From positions 4,188-68,187 of the forward strand of contig MHAR01000091.1 in NCBI GenBank assembly GCA_001803045.1: DNA of 64,000 nucleotides. Direction: 5' to 3'. The notes beneath the pieces were generated by a model. The model saw only the letters and a program-made list of their open reading frames with translations, searched no databases and was not told where the DNA came from. Shown one piece after another: positions 7,359-16,088 of this stretch; position 1 is the first letter of the stretch, and every line of letters begins with the position of its first letter. Source of the stretch: Ignavibacteria bacterium RIFOXYB12_FULL_35_14. GTDB lineage: Bacteria; Bacteroidota; Ignavibacteria; Ignavibacteriales; Ignavibacteriaceae. The translations under genes were made by a program, and so were the position numbers.

Positions 7359-8408
7359 TTATAATGCTGCTTGACAATACAGTATTGCTTTATCATATTC
7401 TTTTTTATGAATATAGATCGTACCTAAATTTTTATTAGCACCAGCGAATTGGGGATTCAATTGTACGGCTTTACTGTATAACTTTTCTGCTTTAGTATAG
7501 TCCCCTAACAATGTATATACATAACCCAATTGATTATATGCCAGTACAAATTGGGAATCTTTTCTAATTGTCAATTCTAAATATTTGATGGCACTGTCGA
7601 GGTCTTCAATTTTCCCAAATGCTAGGCTTAAATTATAATATATAGGCGCACAACTTGAATCAATTTTAGTAAATTCCTTAAAAATCCCAATTGATTTATG
7701 GTATTCGCCAGCATCATTAGCATTTATCCCCCTATAATACAAGTTTAGCAAGATTAGAGAACGTTTATCGTTTATGGGTATTAAATTTACACTCTTAAGT
7801 TCATCTATCGGAATAGCAAAATTTATGCTTTGACCTCTTTTATCTCCTCCTGAACTAATCCCAATAAGTTCACCCTGAGTATTTATAACTGCACCACCAC
7901 TACTGCCATGAGATATTGGGGCCGTGATTTGAATATATGTTCTGTTGAATTGTTGATAATATCCGAATTTACTAATAATACCATCTGACAACGTGTTTTC
8001 CAATCCCAGAGGACTTCCTAACGTAAAAATTTTTTGTCCGACTTTGACTTTATTCAGATCTGCCTGTTTGATGGATGGGAATTTGCCTCCTTTTATCTTG
8101 ATTATAAGAAGATCTCTTATGACATCTGCACCAACTATCAAGTCCCCAGAGTATTGTTTGCCGAAATGTTCGACTACAATTCTCTCTGATTTCTCAAAGT
8201 TATGATAATTTGTTACAACATAACCTGAATCATTTATGATTATGCCACTTCCTAGTCCCCTCAATCTACCGTCAAACCCAATAGCCTTAATCATTACAAC
8301 TGCATCTTTATATTTCTCATAAATTTGCACAGCGCTTAATTCTTGGGCAATAAGCGGTAAAGAATAGACAAGTGATATTATTGTTGTGATAACAGTTTTC
8401 TTAATCAT
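7359..8408 (-). CDS. Secreted trypsin-like serine protease with C-terminal TPRs
   Basis: A 349-residue protein with a signal peptide (residues 1-22, ending LIAQ), so exported. Residues 30-200 form a DegP/trypsin-like protease domain with all three catalytic residues: His69 in VTNYHNF, Asp99 in VIRDLLIIKI and Ser170 in SHGSSGGAV. No PDZ domain follows; instead TPR repeats start near residue 225. The frame stops abruptly inside a TPR (ILYCQAAL), and the same frame continues after the stop with more TPRs (6336-7223), so the protein is truncated relative to its ancestor. Proteases of this layout degrade or process misfolded exported proteins. The protease half is intact, so the short product may still be active. 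Not part of a visible operon. Confidence 0.8.
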   Translation of the reverse strand: MIKKTVITTIISLVYSLPLIAQELSAVQIYEKYKDAVVMIKAIGFDGRLRGLGSGIIINDSGYVVTNYHNFEKSERIVVEHFGKQYSGDLIVGADVIRDLLIIKIKGGKFPSIKQADLNKVKVGQKIFTLGSPLGLENTLSDGIISKFGYYQQFNRTYIQITAPISHGSSGGAVINTQGELIGISSGGDKRGQSINFAIPIDELKSVNLIPINDKRSLILLNLYYRGINANDAGEYHKSIGIFKEFTKIDSSCAPIYYNLSLAFGKIEDLDSAIKYLELTIRKDSQFVLAYNQLGYVYTLLGDYTKAEKLYSKAVQLNPQFAGANKNLGTIYIHKKEYDKAILYCQAAL

Positions 8409-8491
8409 ATTTTCACTAGTTCTTTGTCCAACATCTTATAAATTTAGACGTTCTAAAAAAGATGAAGTTTAACTATATAAACTATTCCCAG

Positions 8492-8698
8492 TTATTGATC
8501 CATTTTAATTTCAAGCACCTCATTCATCACCATTTCAATTTCCTCAATCTTAAACTTGTATTGTTTTCTTTCCTTTTCGTTGGAGCAATCCTTCTCCCCA
8601 CCAATAAAAAATTCAGCGAGAAATTTTGCTTCTTCTTCGTTCTTTGCTTTAATGTTTATAATGTAATCACAGTGTAGTGAGACTTGGTGGTTCTTCAT
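8492..8698 (-). CDS. Small acidic protein at the end of the restriction-modification operon
   Basis: A 68-residue soluble, charged protein starting about 8 bases after the restriction endonuclease stop codon, on the same strand, so probably co-transcribed. It begins with a beta-like stretch (VSLHCDYIINIKAKN) followed by an acidic helix (EEEAKFLAEFF), and ends with another helix rich in Glu and Met. I recognise no family. In this position it could be a small accessory, or simply a passenger of the R-M operon. The tight spacing and clear start support a real gene. Confidence 0.5.
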   Translation of the reverse strand: MKNHQVSLHCDYIINIKAKNEEEAKFLAEFFIGGEKDCSNEKERKQYKFKIEEIEMVMNEVLEIKMDQ

Positions 8699-8706
8699 TC
8701 AGTACC

Positions 8707-9543
8707 CTAAATTTTTATCTCTTTCTCGTCTTCCGGTGGTTCAATACCTAGGAACTCTTTATAAATTCTTGCTCGATACTTTTTACCTAAACTATTAATC
8801 ACATCAATAAACTGTTGATAAGTACCACTCCCACCAAGAAAATCCCAGAATTCATCTCCGATAAGCACAACTTTATCATTTTTCATATCAAACCATCTTT
8901 GAGGAAAACCCCATGCATAATCTTCTCTTTTGCCATAGGGATTATATGGAAGCGCAAAAAATGCGTCGTCAATTTTTCTTGGTTCCATGCTATAAAGTTT
9001 TAATATTTTTTCTTTACTTACTTTTGTAATGTCGCTATTAGGTAAAGGAGATTTTATTTCAAAAGCATATTTTTTATTGGCAATTTTATCTTCGGCATAA
9101 ACATCGCAAACCACAGTAACAGGAATTTTTTTTCCTTTACCTTCCAAGATATATTTTATTTCATTATCCCAATCAGGTTTAATTCGTTTTTGTCCTGCTT
9201 CTGGATGCTCCAACCTATTTAAGACTTCCGTTATTCGACGCAACCTTTCAACTCTAATGTTACCTACTATATGATGGTCGGTATCCGCAAATCCCATACC
9301 TTTTTCACCTGCAACTTTTGCTAAATTTTCCCAAACCTTACCGAACGGAGTGACAAACCTTCTTTCAAAATGTGATCCTTTAAAAATCTCATCTGGAACT
9401 AAAGCAGCATATAACGGTTTTTTAGCGCGATGCTCATCTTTTAAAAAAGGATCTTCAATTAGAACGCGATCCATCACTTTGTCCATCAAAGTTATGATAA
9501 GGATTTTTATCGCATCACTAATTTCTTTTGTTTTATCTTTCAT
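8707..9543 (-). CDS. Type II restriction endonuclease, TdeIII-like
   Basis: A 278-residue protein resembling the TdeIII family of type II restriction enzymes, which includes the ERRFVTPFGKVWE block seen at residues 60-72. A PD-(D/E)xK nuclease core is visible: Asp147 in VVCDVYAED and Glu162-x-Lys164 in YAFEIKSP. It cleaves DNA not protected by its methylase. TdeIII itself recognises GGNCC, but the target of this homologue cannot be read from sequence. The gene overlaps the 3' end of the methyltransferase by four bases (ATGA), so the two are translationally coupled, methylase first. That order lets protection accumulate before cleavage. Length is normal and no lesion is seen. Confidence 0.8.
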   Translation of the reverse strand: MKDKTKEISDAIKILIITLMDKVMDRVLIEDPFLKDEHRAKKPLYAALVPDEIFKGSHFERRFVTPFGKVWENLAKVAGEKGMGFADTDHHIVGNIRVERLRRITEVLNRLEHPEAGQKRIKPDWDNEIKYILEGKGKKIPVTVVCDVYAEDKIANKKYAFEIKSPLPNSDITKVSKEKILKLYSMEPRKIDDAFFALPYNPYGKREDYAWGFPQRWFDMKNDKVVLIGDEFWDFLGGSGTYQQFIDVINSLGKKYRARIYKEFLGIEPPEDEKEIKI

Positions 9544-11141
9544 ATAGTGTCTCGTAAATGAAATATAATTTCCGAATAAGCTCCCTTATCTTTTTCAGTT
9601 CTATTTAGAACAGGTCGTTTGAATTGCTGAACTATTTTCATTCCAGCTTTCTCTGCAATAGTTGGATATAAATTATTTTTGTCATTGGCAACAAGAAAAA
9701 CATGATAGTCCTCAACAAAATATTTTTTCATATTCAGCAAAACCTGGGAGATTCCTTCAACATAAGAATCTCTTGCATCTTTACCTTTACCTTTATATAA
9801 AGAACCAATCTCTAAATCATCTCTTCTTTTGAATCCAAATAAATCGTAAGCATAAGCATGCTGTTCGTGGTAATCAATTAACCCAACATATGGCGGACTA
9901 GAAAATATTCCTTTTATATTTTGCTTCTTAACCAAACTTGAAAGTTTTTTATCGACTTTCTTTAATTCTTCCAATAAATCAATTTCTCGGCTGTCGCCAG
10001 TTAAACAAATTTGTTTTGTTTCTGTTCGTATTTGATTAAACTCCGATAAGCGCTCAATAGTATCTTTGGTATATGTTTCCCACCATCTCAAGATTGAAAA
10101 AAGAGGTTTACAAATTTTACCATGCTTGTGGCAGTAATAGGTCGTACTTATCGGTTCAACAAGTGTAGCTAAATCAGCATGTGTAGTTGCCCGACACGAA
10201 CGAATTGTTCGACTAAGAATAAGTTTGAGAATATCTTTTGTATTAGTGTTTCTTAAAGTTTTGATTTTAGAATAAACAAATTCTAATTCATCCTTCACAT
10301 GCTTTGAGTACCATTTATCAAGAAATGTGTCTCCTTTTTCAATCTCAAGCACAATATCATACTTCTTTACTAATTCATTAAATATCGGAAGAAACTGTTT
10401 CTCTTTTTCCCCCGCATACTTTTCTTCATCAATTTGTCCTCGATTCAATTTGTATCGATAGTCTGGATTTGGAAAATATTTGTTGTTAAAAATGTTTAAC
10501 TCTTTTAGAAGAGCATTCTCAAATTCAAGAGTAGAATGCTGCTGTAAAAATCTTTTTAGAGCGATGGTAATTTTGTTTGAGTGTTCGGCAATCTCTTCAA
10601 TATTGTACTCATCTATTTTACAATTGGAGATAAAGGAATTAAAATATGAGATGTCAATTCCAATGGCATGCATTCCTAACTCATTGGCTTGAACTAGTGT
10701 CGTTCCACTTCCACAAAAGGGGTCGAGCACAATATCGCCCTTGTTGAAGTAAACTTCTTTCTTGAAATCGTCCGTGTGATCATCGAGGAAATATTCGACG
10801 AGTTGGGGAATAAATTTCCCTTTATAAGGATGCAGTCTATGAACATGTTTTGTTGTTTCCGCTTCTTTGTACTGGTCGAAAGATAAAGCCCAATTTAAGT
10901 CATCTCCGATTTTACTTTTATAATGAACTTCTCTCTTACCATTAAAAGATTTGTAATAATTGATTAATTCATTCTTTGAAACAAACGTATCGCCATTTTC
11001 ACCATATTTATGAATTCTTCCATAATTAATTAAATAAGTAATGTTTGAATTAGTTACATTTTTCCCAAGATGCTGTGAGGCCCAATCACTCGCTTCCCTA
11101 ATGGTCAAAAAATCACCTGGTTCAAATAGTTTTAATTGCAT
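9540..11141 (-). CDS. Site-specific DNA methyltransferase (N4-cytosine/N6-adenine type)
   Basis: A 533-residue S-adenosylmethionine-dependent DNA methylase. Motif I is DPFCGSGTT (residues 140-148), followed by GIDIS for cofactor binding. The catalytic motif IV is SSPPYVG (414-420), the S-P-P-Y form usual in N4-cytosine enzymes. A long middle region (about 170-400) probably holds target recognition. The first 70 residues look like a small winged-helix or excisionase-like DNA-binding domain (FLTIREASDWASQHLG), which may add specificity or autoregulation. It heads the operon with the restriction enzyme (8707-9543) and diverges from the serine hydrolase at 11373 across a 231-bp gap that should contain its promoter. 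The methylated base is inferred, not certain. Confidence 0.88.
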   Translation of the reverse strand: MQLKLFEPGDFLTIREASDWASQHLGKNVTNSNITYLINYGRIHKYGENGDTFVSKNELINYYKSFNGKREVHYKSKIGDDLNWALSFDQYKEAETTKHVHRLHPYKGKFIPQLVEYFLDDHTDDFKKEVYFNKGDIVLDPFCGSGTTLVQANELGMHAIGIDISYFNSFISNCKIDEYNIEEIAEHSNKITIALKRFLQQHSTLEFENALLKELNIFNNKYFPNPDYRYKLNRGQIDEEKYAGEKEKQFLPIFNELVKKYDIVLEIEKGDTFLDKWYSKHVKDELEFVYSKIKTLRNTNTKDILKLILSRTIRSCRATTHADLATLVEPISTTYYCHKHGKICKPLFSILRWWETYTKDTIERLSEFNQIRTETKQICLTGDSREIDLLEELKKVDKKLSSLVKKQNIKGIFSSPPYVGLIDYHEQHAYAYDLFGFKRRDDLEIGSLYKGKGKDARDSYVEGISQVLLNMKKYFVEDYHVFLVANDKNNLYPTIAEKAGMKIVQQFKRPVLNRTEKDKGAYSEIIFHLRDTI

Positions 11142-11372
11142 TATAAATTGGTGCTAAAATAATTCTATCATAAAATTATAAATTTATTTGCTAATAAACC
11201 CAAAGTGTCTGCTCATCCAATATATTCCAAAATAAATGTGGAATTATCATTAAAATATACCGCTCGCATAGAAATTCTTACCCTAAAGCAATTCTTATTT
11301 TATCCTTTAAACTGTTTAAGTAAGTTTTGTGAGTTAATTTAATCTACTCTTTAATTTCTATGAGGTTCTATC

Positions 11373-13097
11373 ATGAAACTTACCAAACCATTTTTTACAA
11401 TTGTAATAATCATACTTATTTCAACATCTGTTGTTGCACAAAGCAAAGCAGCTAAAATTGAAGACTTGCTGCAGCGCTACTATGATTATGGATTATTCAA
11501 TGGCTCAGCATTAGTAGCTGAAGATGGAAATATTATCTTCGAAAAAGGATTTGGTCTTGCTAATATGGAATGGAATGTTCCGAACACACCGGATACAAAG
11601 TTCAGAATCGGTTCAATCTCCAAGCAATTCACATCAACCATCATTATGCAGCTTGTAGAAGAAGGAAAAATTAAGCTCGATGCAAAGCTTACGGATTATC
11701 TTCCCAACTATAGAAAAGATACGGGCGATAAGGTTACAATACATCACCTTCTTAATCATACATCGGGAATTACACCATATACTAGTTTACAGGGAGTTTG
11801 GAGCGACTCTTTACGAAATCATTACAAGCAAGATTATTTTATCGAACACTTTCACAGCGGTGATTTGCAATTTGAACCGGGTTCAAAATATGTTTACAAC
11901 AATACCGGATATTATCTCTTGGCTGTAATTGCTGAGAAGGTCACCGGGAAAGGTTTCGGTGTACTGCTCAAAGAAAGAATATTTGATCCTTTGAAAATGA
12001 GAAATACTGGATCCGAAGACGATGAATTAATCATTGATAAGAAAGCATCCGGATATTTAAAGTCCGGAAGAACATTTCAGGTTGATCCTTACATATTTAT
12101 GCTAAACGCGATGGGTGCAGGGCATATTTATTCAACGGTTGAAGATATGCTTCTGTGGGATCAGGCACTTTATTCAACTAAAATTCTTTCCGAAGAAAGC
12201 AAAAACAAGATGTTCACACCTTACTTAAGTAATTATGGCTATGGTTGGATAATTGCCAAGGATACAATAAAAGGTACAAATGAAGCAATTACAATAACTG
12301 CTCATGATGGCGGAATATATGGATTTAACACTTCCTTTGTCCGAGTTCTTGAGAAAAAAATAATGATCGCAATCTTTAACAATACGGGACCTGCTCCGCT
12401 TCAGGAAATGGCTGGTCAAATTATACAAATTCTATATGATCAAGAGTTTAAGTATCCCAAAAGACCAATCCAGGATTATGTTGCAGGTATAGTTGAAACT
12501 GAAGGAATTGAGGCAGCGATCAGTGCCTATAAAAAAGTTAAGCAGGAAGAATTTGATTCTTATGATTTTTCCGAACAGCAGTTGAATAATCTAGGTTATT
12601 ATTATTTTCAAAATGGAAGAATAGATGAAGCGCTTGCTATCTTCAAGTTGAACATCGAAGCATTTCCATTGGCTTCTAATCCTTACGACAGCTATGCCGA
12701 AGCTCTGATGAAAAAGGGTGATAAAGAAGGTGCAATAGAAAATTATAAGAAATCAATCGATATCAATCCTGGAAACACAAACGGAATTGAAAAGCTGAAA
12801 GAGCTTGGAGTAGAGTATAAAAAGGAACTGACGGTAGAAAACAAAATTTTATCAAGATACACTGGGAACTACCAGCTGTTTCCAAATTTTATAATTACAG
12901 TTCGTGCTGATGGAGATAAAATATTTGCTCAAGCAACCGGACAAGCTGAGTTTGAAATCTTTCCGTCATCAGAGACAAAATTTTATTACAAAGTTGTTAA
13001 TGCACAAATTGAATTTGTTGCGAATGAAAATGGCGACTTCAATAAAATGATTTTGTATCAGAACAATCGCGAGATGCCCGGTGAACGGGTGAAGTAA
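11373..13097 (+). CDS. Exported serine hydrolase, class C beta-lactamase-like, with TPR
   Basis: A 574-residue protein with a signal peptide (1-23, ending VVAQ). Residues 30-360 form a penicillin-binding-protein/class C beta-lactamase domain: the SxxK motif is Ser81-Ile-Ser-Lys84, the YxN motif is Tyr175-Asn-Asn, and His-Asp-Gly near residue 311 replaces KTG, as in the esterase/peptidase branch. Two or three TPR-like helices follow (about 400-490), then a C-terminal beta domain with YTGNYQLF, typical of these family members. Such enzymes hydrolyse esters or D-amino-acid peptides in the periplasm, and true beta-lactamase activity is rare. The ATG follows TATGAGGTTCT. It stands alone on the + strand. 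Confidence 0.85.
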   Translation: MKLTKPFFTIVIIILISTSVVAQSKAAKIEDLLQRYYDYGLFNGSALVAEDGNIIFEKGFGLANMEWNVPNTPDTKFRIGSISKQFTSTIIMQLVEEGKIKLDAKLTDYLPNYRKDTGDKVTIHHLLNHTSGITPYTSLQGVWSDSLRNHYKQDYFIEHFHSGDLQFEPGSKYVYNNTGYYLLAVIAEKVTGKGFGVLLKERIFDPLKMRNTGSEDDELIIDKKASGYLKSGRTFQVDPYIFMLNAMGAGHIYSTVEDMLLWDQALYSTKILSEESKNKMFTPYLSNYGYGWIIAKDTIKGTNEAITITAHDGGIYGFNTSFVRVLEKKIMIAIFNNTGPAPLQEMAGQIIQILYDQEFKYPKRPIQDYVAGIVETEGIEAAISAYKKVKQEEFDSYDFSEQQLNNLGYYYFQNGRIDEALAIFKLNIEAFPLASNPYDSYAEALMKKGDKEGAIENYKKSIDINPGNTNGIEKLKELGVEYKKELTVENKILSRYTGNYQLFPNFIITVRADGDKIFAQATGQAEFEIFPSSETKFYYKVVNAQIEFVANENGDFNKMILYQNNREMPGERVK

Positions 13098-13158
13098 CAA
13101 GGTCATTTCCAAAAAATCAGTTGTGTCAAAGTAATTTTTATCTAAACATATAAAAAAC

Positions 13159-13278
13159 GCTGTCTCAAAAGTAATTTTTACTGTCACACTGAGCCAGTCG
13201 AAGTGTGATTTTAATCTGAATTGTCAGTCTTCGATGGCAATGCCACTCTGACTGACAATTTTGGACTTTGGAGACAGC
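13159..13278. repeat. MITE-like inverted-repeat element
   Basis: About 120 bp bounded by GCTGTCTCAAAAGT and its near-perfect inverted partner ACTTTGGAGACAGC. Inside are two copies of the REP-like TGTCACACTGAGC...GAAGTGTGA / GTCAGTCTTCGA hairpins. There is no ORF. It lies between convergent genes, so it could also serve as a bidirectional terminator. Confidence 0.55.
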
Positions 13279-13336
13279 CTCTTAAATTCCAACCTATCAA
13301 TTCTAATTATCGCACTAACACTTATCCTCCGAAGTG

Positions 13337-14632
13337 CTAACGAAGTAGGATCATCTTCTTTGTTAGAGTTGAACCGGCTGCATTTAACTTGTAAAGGTAA
13401 ACACCGCTCTGCAAGTCGGAAGCATCGAAAGTAATGCTGTGCGAGCCAGCTTCCATGTTTCGGTTAATTAAAGTTTTAACTTCCTGTCCAAGCAAATTGT
13501 AAACTACCAACCTTACGAATCCATTCTGTACTAAGGAAAAAGAAATTTGTGTTGAAGGATTGAACGGGTTTGGATAATTTTGTTTCAGTTCAAATGTGCT
13601 GATTAAATTTGTGCTTACCTGTACAACTTTTGAATATGAGTATGAACCGTCAAAGTCTAATTGTTTCAGCCGGTAAGAATAAACTGTTTGTGATAAAATA
13701 TTTTTATCAGTGAAACTATAATTGTTGGCAGCGGTTGTTGTTCCGTTTCCTTTCACAAAACCGATAGATTCCCACTTGTTCGAAGCTGACTTTCTCTCAA
13801 TTGAAAAACCGCTGTTATTAAGTTCTGTCGCCGTTGTCCATGCTAAATTAACCTCTGAACCATTAGCGGATGCATTAAATGAAACCAACTCTACCGGGAC
13901 TATATCACTCCAGAAAGTTGAAACTCTAATGCCATCAACGATAACATTAGCTGCATTTGAACTGCTGCCTTGTCTCAAATTGACTGTCCCGAGAGAAACA
14001 GCATCGGTTTGTGTTGTAGCTACGGTCAGATTTGGAGCAGGTTCAGTCCCGCTAATTGCAGGATTAATAAATAGATTTATAGTGTCGTTTGCAAGTCCAT
14101 CGTTCAGCGCGTATTTAACTACCAATAAATAAGTCGTGCCTGTCGTATAGATTGAATCGCTGTATGCAGCTGGGTTTGACGTGGTGGAGCTTTTCGAAAT
14201 TCCAAAAGTAAGATTACCATTTGCGGCAAGTCTAACGAAAGTACGCGCAAAGAAATCAAAAGTATTTGTAGGATTAACACCCAAATGCAAGAAATAATCT
14301 CCCGGTGTTTGTGCACTGGTTACGTTTACCATAAAAGAAGCGTATACCGAACCACTAGTTACAGAATCAGTATATTGTTTATTAACATCCTGCCCTGTAG
14401 TCGTTAATAAAGCTGCATTCCCAATTCCCGAAGAAGGATAACCAACATAACTCAGCCCAGGTGAAGCAACGGTAACCGGATTTACCGTAGATGTACCGGT
14501 TATATTCCATCCATGGTTTAGTAATGTGTCCCCTGCCGGGTAATCAAAATTCTCTTCTAATAGAAGCTGCGCAAAAGTGTTGAGTGAAAACAAAAGAGAA
14601 AGAACAAAAACCAGCGTGAAAATTTTTTTCAT
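13337..14632 (-). CDS. Secreted protein with T9SS type A sorting domain
   Basis: A 431-residue exported protein. The signal peptide is residues 1-22 (ending NTFAQ). The N-terminal half (25-235) is rich in Ser, Thr, Gly and aromatic residues in a beta-jelly-roll-like pattern, and a fibronectin-like stretch (about 240-330) follows, with FNASANGSEVNLAWTTAT. The last 80 residues carry NYPNPFNPSTQISFSL, a YNLLGQEV loop and SGVYLYKL, the C-terminal signal recognised by the type IX secretion system. The domain is removed or used for surface attachment after export. The binding target is unknown. It is monocistronic. Confidence 0.85.
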   Translation of the reverse strand: MKKIFTLVFVLSLLFSLNTFAQLLLEENFDYPAGDTLLNHGWNITGTSTVNPVTVASPGLSYVGYPSSGIGNAALLTTTGQDVNKQYTDSVTSGSVYASFMVNVTSAQTPGDYFLHLGVNPTNTFDFFARTFVRLAANGNLTFGISKSSTTSNPAAYSDSIYTTGTTYLLVVKYALNDGLANDTINLFINPAISGTEPAPNLTVATTQTDAVSLGTVNLRQGSSSNAANVIVDGIRVSTFWSDIVPVELVSFNASANGSEVNLAWTTATELNNSGFSIERKSASNKWESIGFVKGNGTTTAANNYSFTDKNILSQTVYSYRLKQLDFDGSYSYSKVVQVSTNLISTFELKQNYPNPFNPSTQISFSLVQNGFVRLVVYNLLGQEVKTLINRNMEAGSHSITFDASDLQSGVYLYKLNAAGSTLTKKMILLR

Positions 14633-14844
14633 AGAAAACCTCCTAATTTTTTTGTTTAAGTTACAAAAAAGATTGTAAATAAAAAGTAAAGATTAAAAAA
14701 AAATACCCCCAATTTGCGCAAGACGCTAAATGATGGTTTTGCCCAAAATTTTAGCTACATATTCATGGAACTTATTGTTTGGATTAGAATTCTAAGATTG
14801 GAATATCAGTTCAGCAATTAGTCAATCAGCGTTAATTTGGTATC

Positions 14845-15065
14845 TTAACTCTCAAATAGCTCTCTTGAGAGCTTTGACTGACGGATGATTGATTGTAATG
14901 TACCAATTTTTATTTCTGAATGATTGGTACTGGAATGGTTATTGTGGAATCGCCTTCTTTCTTTTGCAGAATAATATGGCTGCCCTTTTGTCGTATTATT
15001 TCAAAATTATGTTCTTCAAGGATTTTACATACTTGCTTTCCCGAAAGAATTTTCAGTTTACCCAA
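14845..15065 (-). pseudogene. hicA: HicA mRNA interferase toxin, frameshifted
   Basis: Starting at a TTG overlapping the end of hicB, the minus strand encodes GKLKILSGKQVCKILEEHNF and RQKGSHIILQKKEGDSTITI, the classic HicA double-stranded-RNA-binding-like fold with its catalytic His in KGSH. After PVP the frame shifts near 14924. Adding one base restores NHSEIKIGTLQSIIRQSKLS and a proper end RELFES at 14845. The length (221 bp) is one base short of 74 codons. As read, the product ends after IPVPIIQK and lacks the last helix. HicA cleaves mRNA; a frameshifted copy would relieve the need for the antitoxin. It may be a true mutation or an assembly error in a short A run. Confidence 0.8.
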
Positions 15066-15285
15066 CTGAAACCTTTAAACGTGTAATAAAGAATTCTGAT
15101 TGAAGGCGTTCTTCAATTTCCTGAGGAGATGCGTGTTCAAAAAACAACTCTAAAGCTTCCTGCAAATTTGACTTCGCTTCTTCAACTGTATTTCCTTGAC
15201 TTGCGATATCTAATTCCGGACACATTGCTACATATCCATTCCCCTCTTTTTCGATCAATGCAGTAAAATCTCTATTATGTTTCAT
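15058..15285 (-). CDS. hicB: HicB family antitoxin
   Basis: A 75-residue protein with the partial RNase-H-like fold of HicB: FTALIEKEGNGYVAMCPELD, then ASQGNTVEEAKSNLQEALEL and a short acidic tail. HicB binds and neutralises the mRNA interferase HicA. This small variant has no separate DNA-binding domain. The gene precedes hicA and overlaps it by eight bases, the usual coupled layout of the hicBA orientation. The hicA downstream is frameshifted. Start supported by AAAGG upstream of the ATG. Confidence 0.9.
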   Translation of the reverse strand: MKHNRDFTALIEKEGNGYVAMCPELDIASQGNTVEEAKSNLQEALELFFEHASPQEIEERLQSEFFITRLKVSVG

Positions 15286-15365
15286 CTTATACCTTTCCGA
15301 TAATTCAAATCAAAAATAGTTACTTAAAAAACCTTTTACAATGAGGGGATTTGACCACGCTAAAA

Positions 15366-16088
15366 CTACTCAACCAGATAAAGGTAATTCGGCAGCTTAA
15401 CTACAATTCCGCAATTCTCCCCTTGGCAATCCGTAAACTGGTCACCTACACAGCCGACAACTATATAACCTTTTTCCGTCATTTCTTTTCGCTTTAGTGA
15501 TTTGAACAGTGCCGATTTCGTTTTATAATCTTTTTTTCCCCGAACAATCAAAGTATCAAAGTCAATATAACCTGCGGCATTTAGATTTTTGAAGGTTGCG
15601 TTGTATTGATAATCTTTCTTACCAGTAATGAAAATGATTTTAAATCCTTTTTTTACTAGAAAATCATACAAATCTTTTACCTGAGGATTTGCCGGTGCAC
15701 TTGCTTTTTCAATCCATTCATCCCAATACTTTGATTCGTAGCCAAAACCGATTTGCTTTATGGCTTCATAATTGTCAAGAACAGTTTCATCAACATCAAA
15801 CACTACTGCTGAATTTGGATGAACTTCGATATTTGAAAATTTTTCTTTTGCTTCTATAATTATTTCGTTCATTTCTTTTTCATACTGTTCGGATTCGTAA
15901 TACTTTGCGACTTCATCTTTTGCTATATCGAGATTGATTAAAGCGGGAGAGCAGGAAAGTTGAAGGACTGCGAGAGTGAAACTGAGATATAGATAAGGAT
16001 TAAGCTTGCCCCTCGTACTGTATGAGTGCCAGGAATGAGGATTAAGATGAAGATTAAGAAGCTTAGTCAGACGATTTTTTCTAATCAT
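15366..16088 (-). CDS. HAD-family acid phosphatase (class B/e(P4)-like), probable lipoprotein
   Basis: A 240-residue haloacid-dehalogenase phosphatase. The nucleophile motif is VFDVDETVLDNY (Asp98, Asp100), motif II is IIFITGKKD, and motif IV is GDQFTDCQGE. The arrangement matches subfamily IIIB acid phosphatases and 5'-nucleotidases such as lipoprotein e(P4). A hydrophobic stretch ending LQLSCS (Cys46) fits a lipobox, so the enzyme is probably anchored in an envelope membrane. The 30 residues before it are unusually long for a signal peptide. The ATG overlaps the stop of the upstream esterase gene (ATGA), which supports this start and shows an operon. Likely role: dephosphorylating nucleotides or other organic phosphates outside the cytoplasm. 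Confidence 0.82.
   Translation of the reverse strand: MIRKNRLTKLLNLHLNPHSWHSYSTRGKLNPYLYLSFTLAVLQLSCSPALINLDIAKDEVAKYYESEQYEKEMNEIIIEAKEKFSNIEVHPNSAVVFDVDETVLDNYEAIKQIGFGYESKYWDEWIEKASAPANPQVKDLYDFLVKKGFKIIFITGKKDYQYNATFKNLNAAGYIDFDTLIVRGKKDYKTKSALFKSLKRKEMTEKGYIVVGCVGDQFTDCQGENCGIVVKLPNYLYLVE

Noticed and set aside
14889-15086. 65-codon ORF on the + strand
   Set aside because: It is the antisense of the frameshifted hicA gene.
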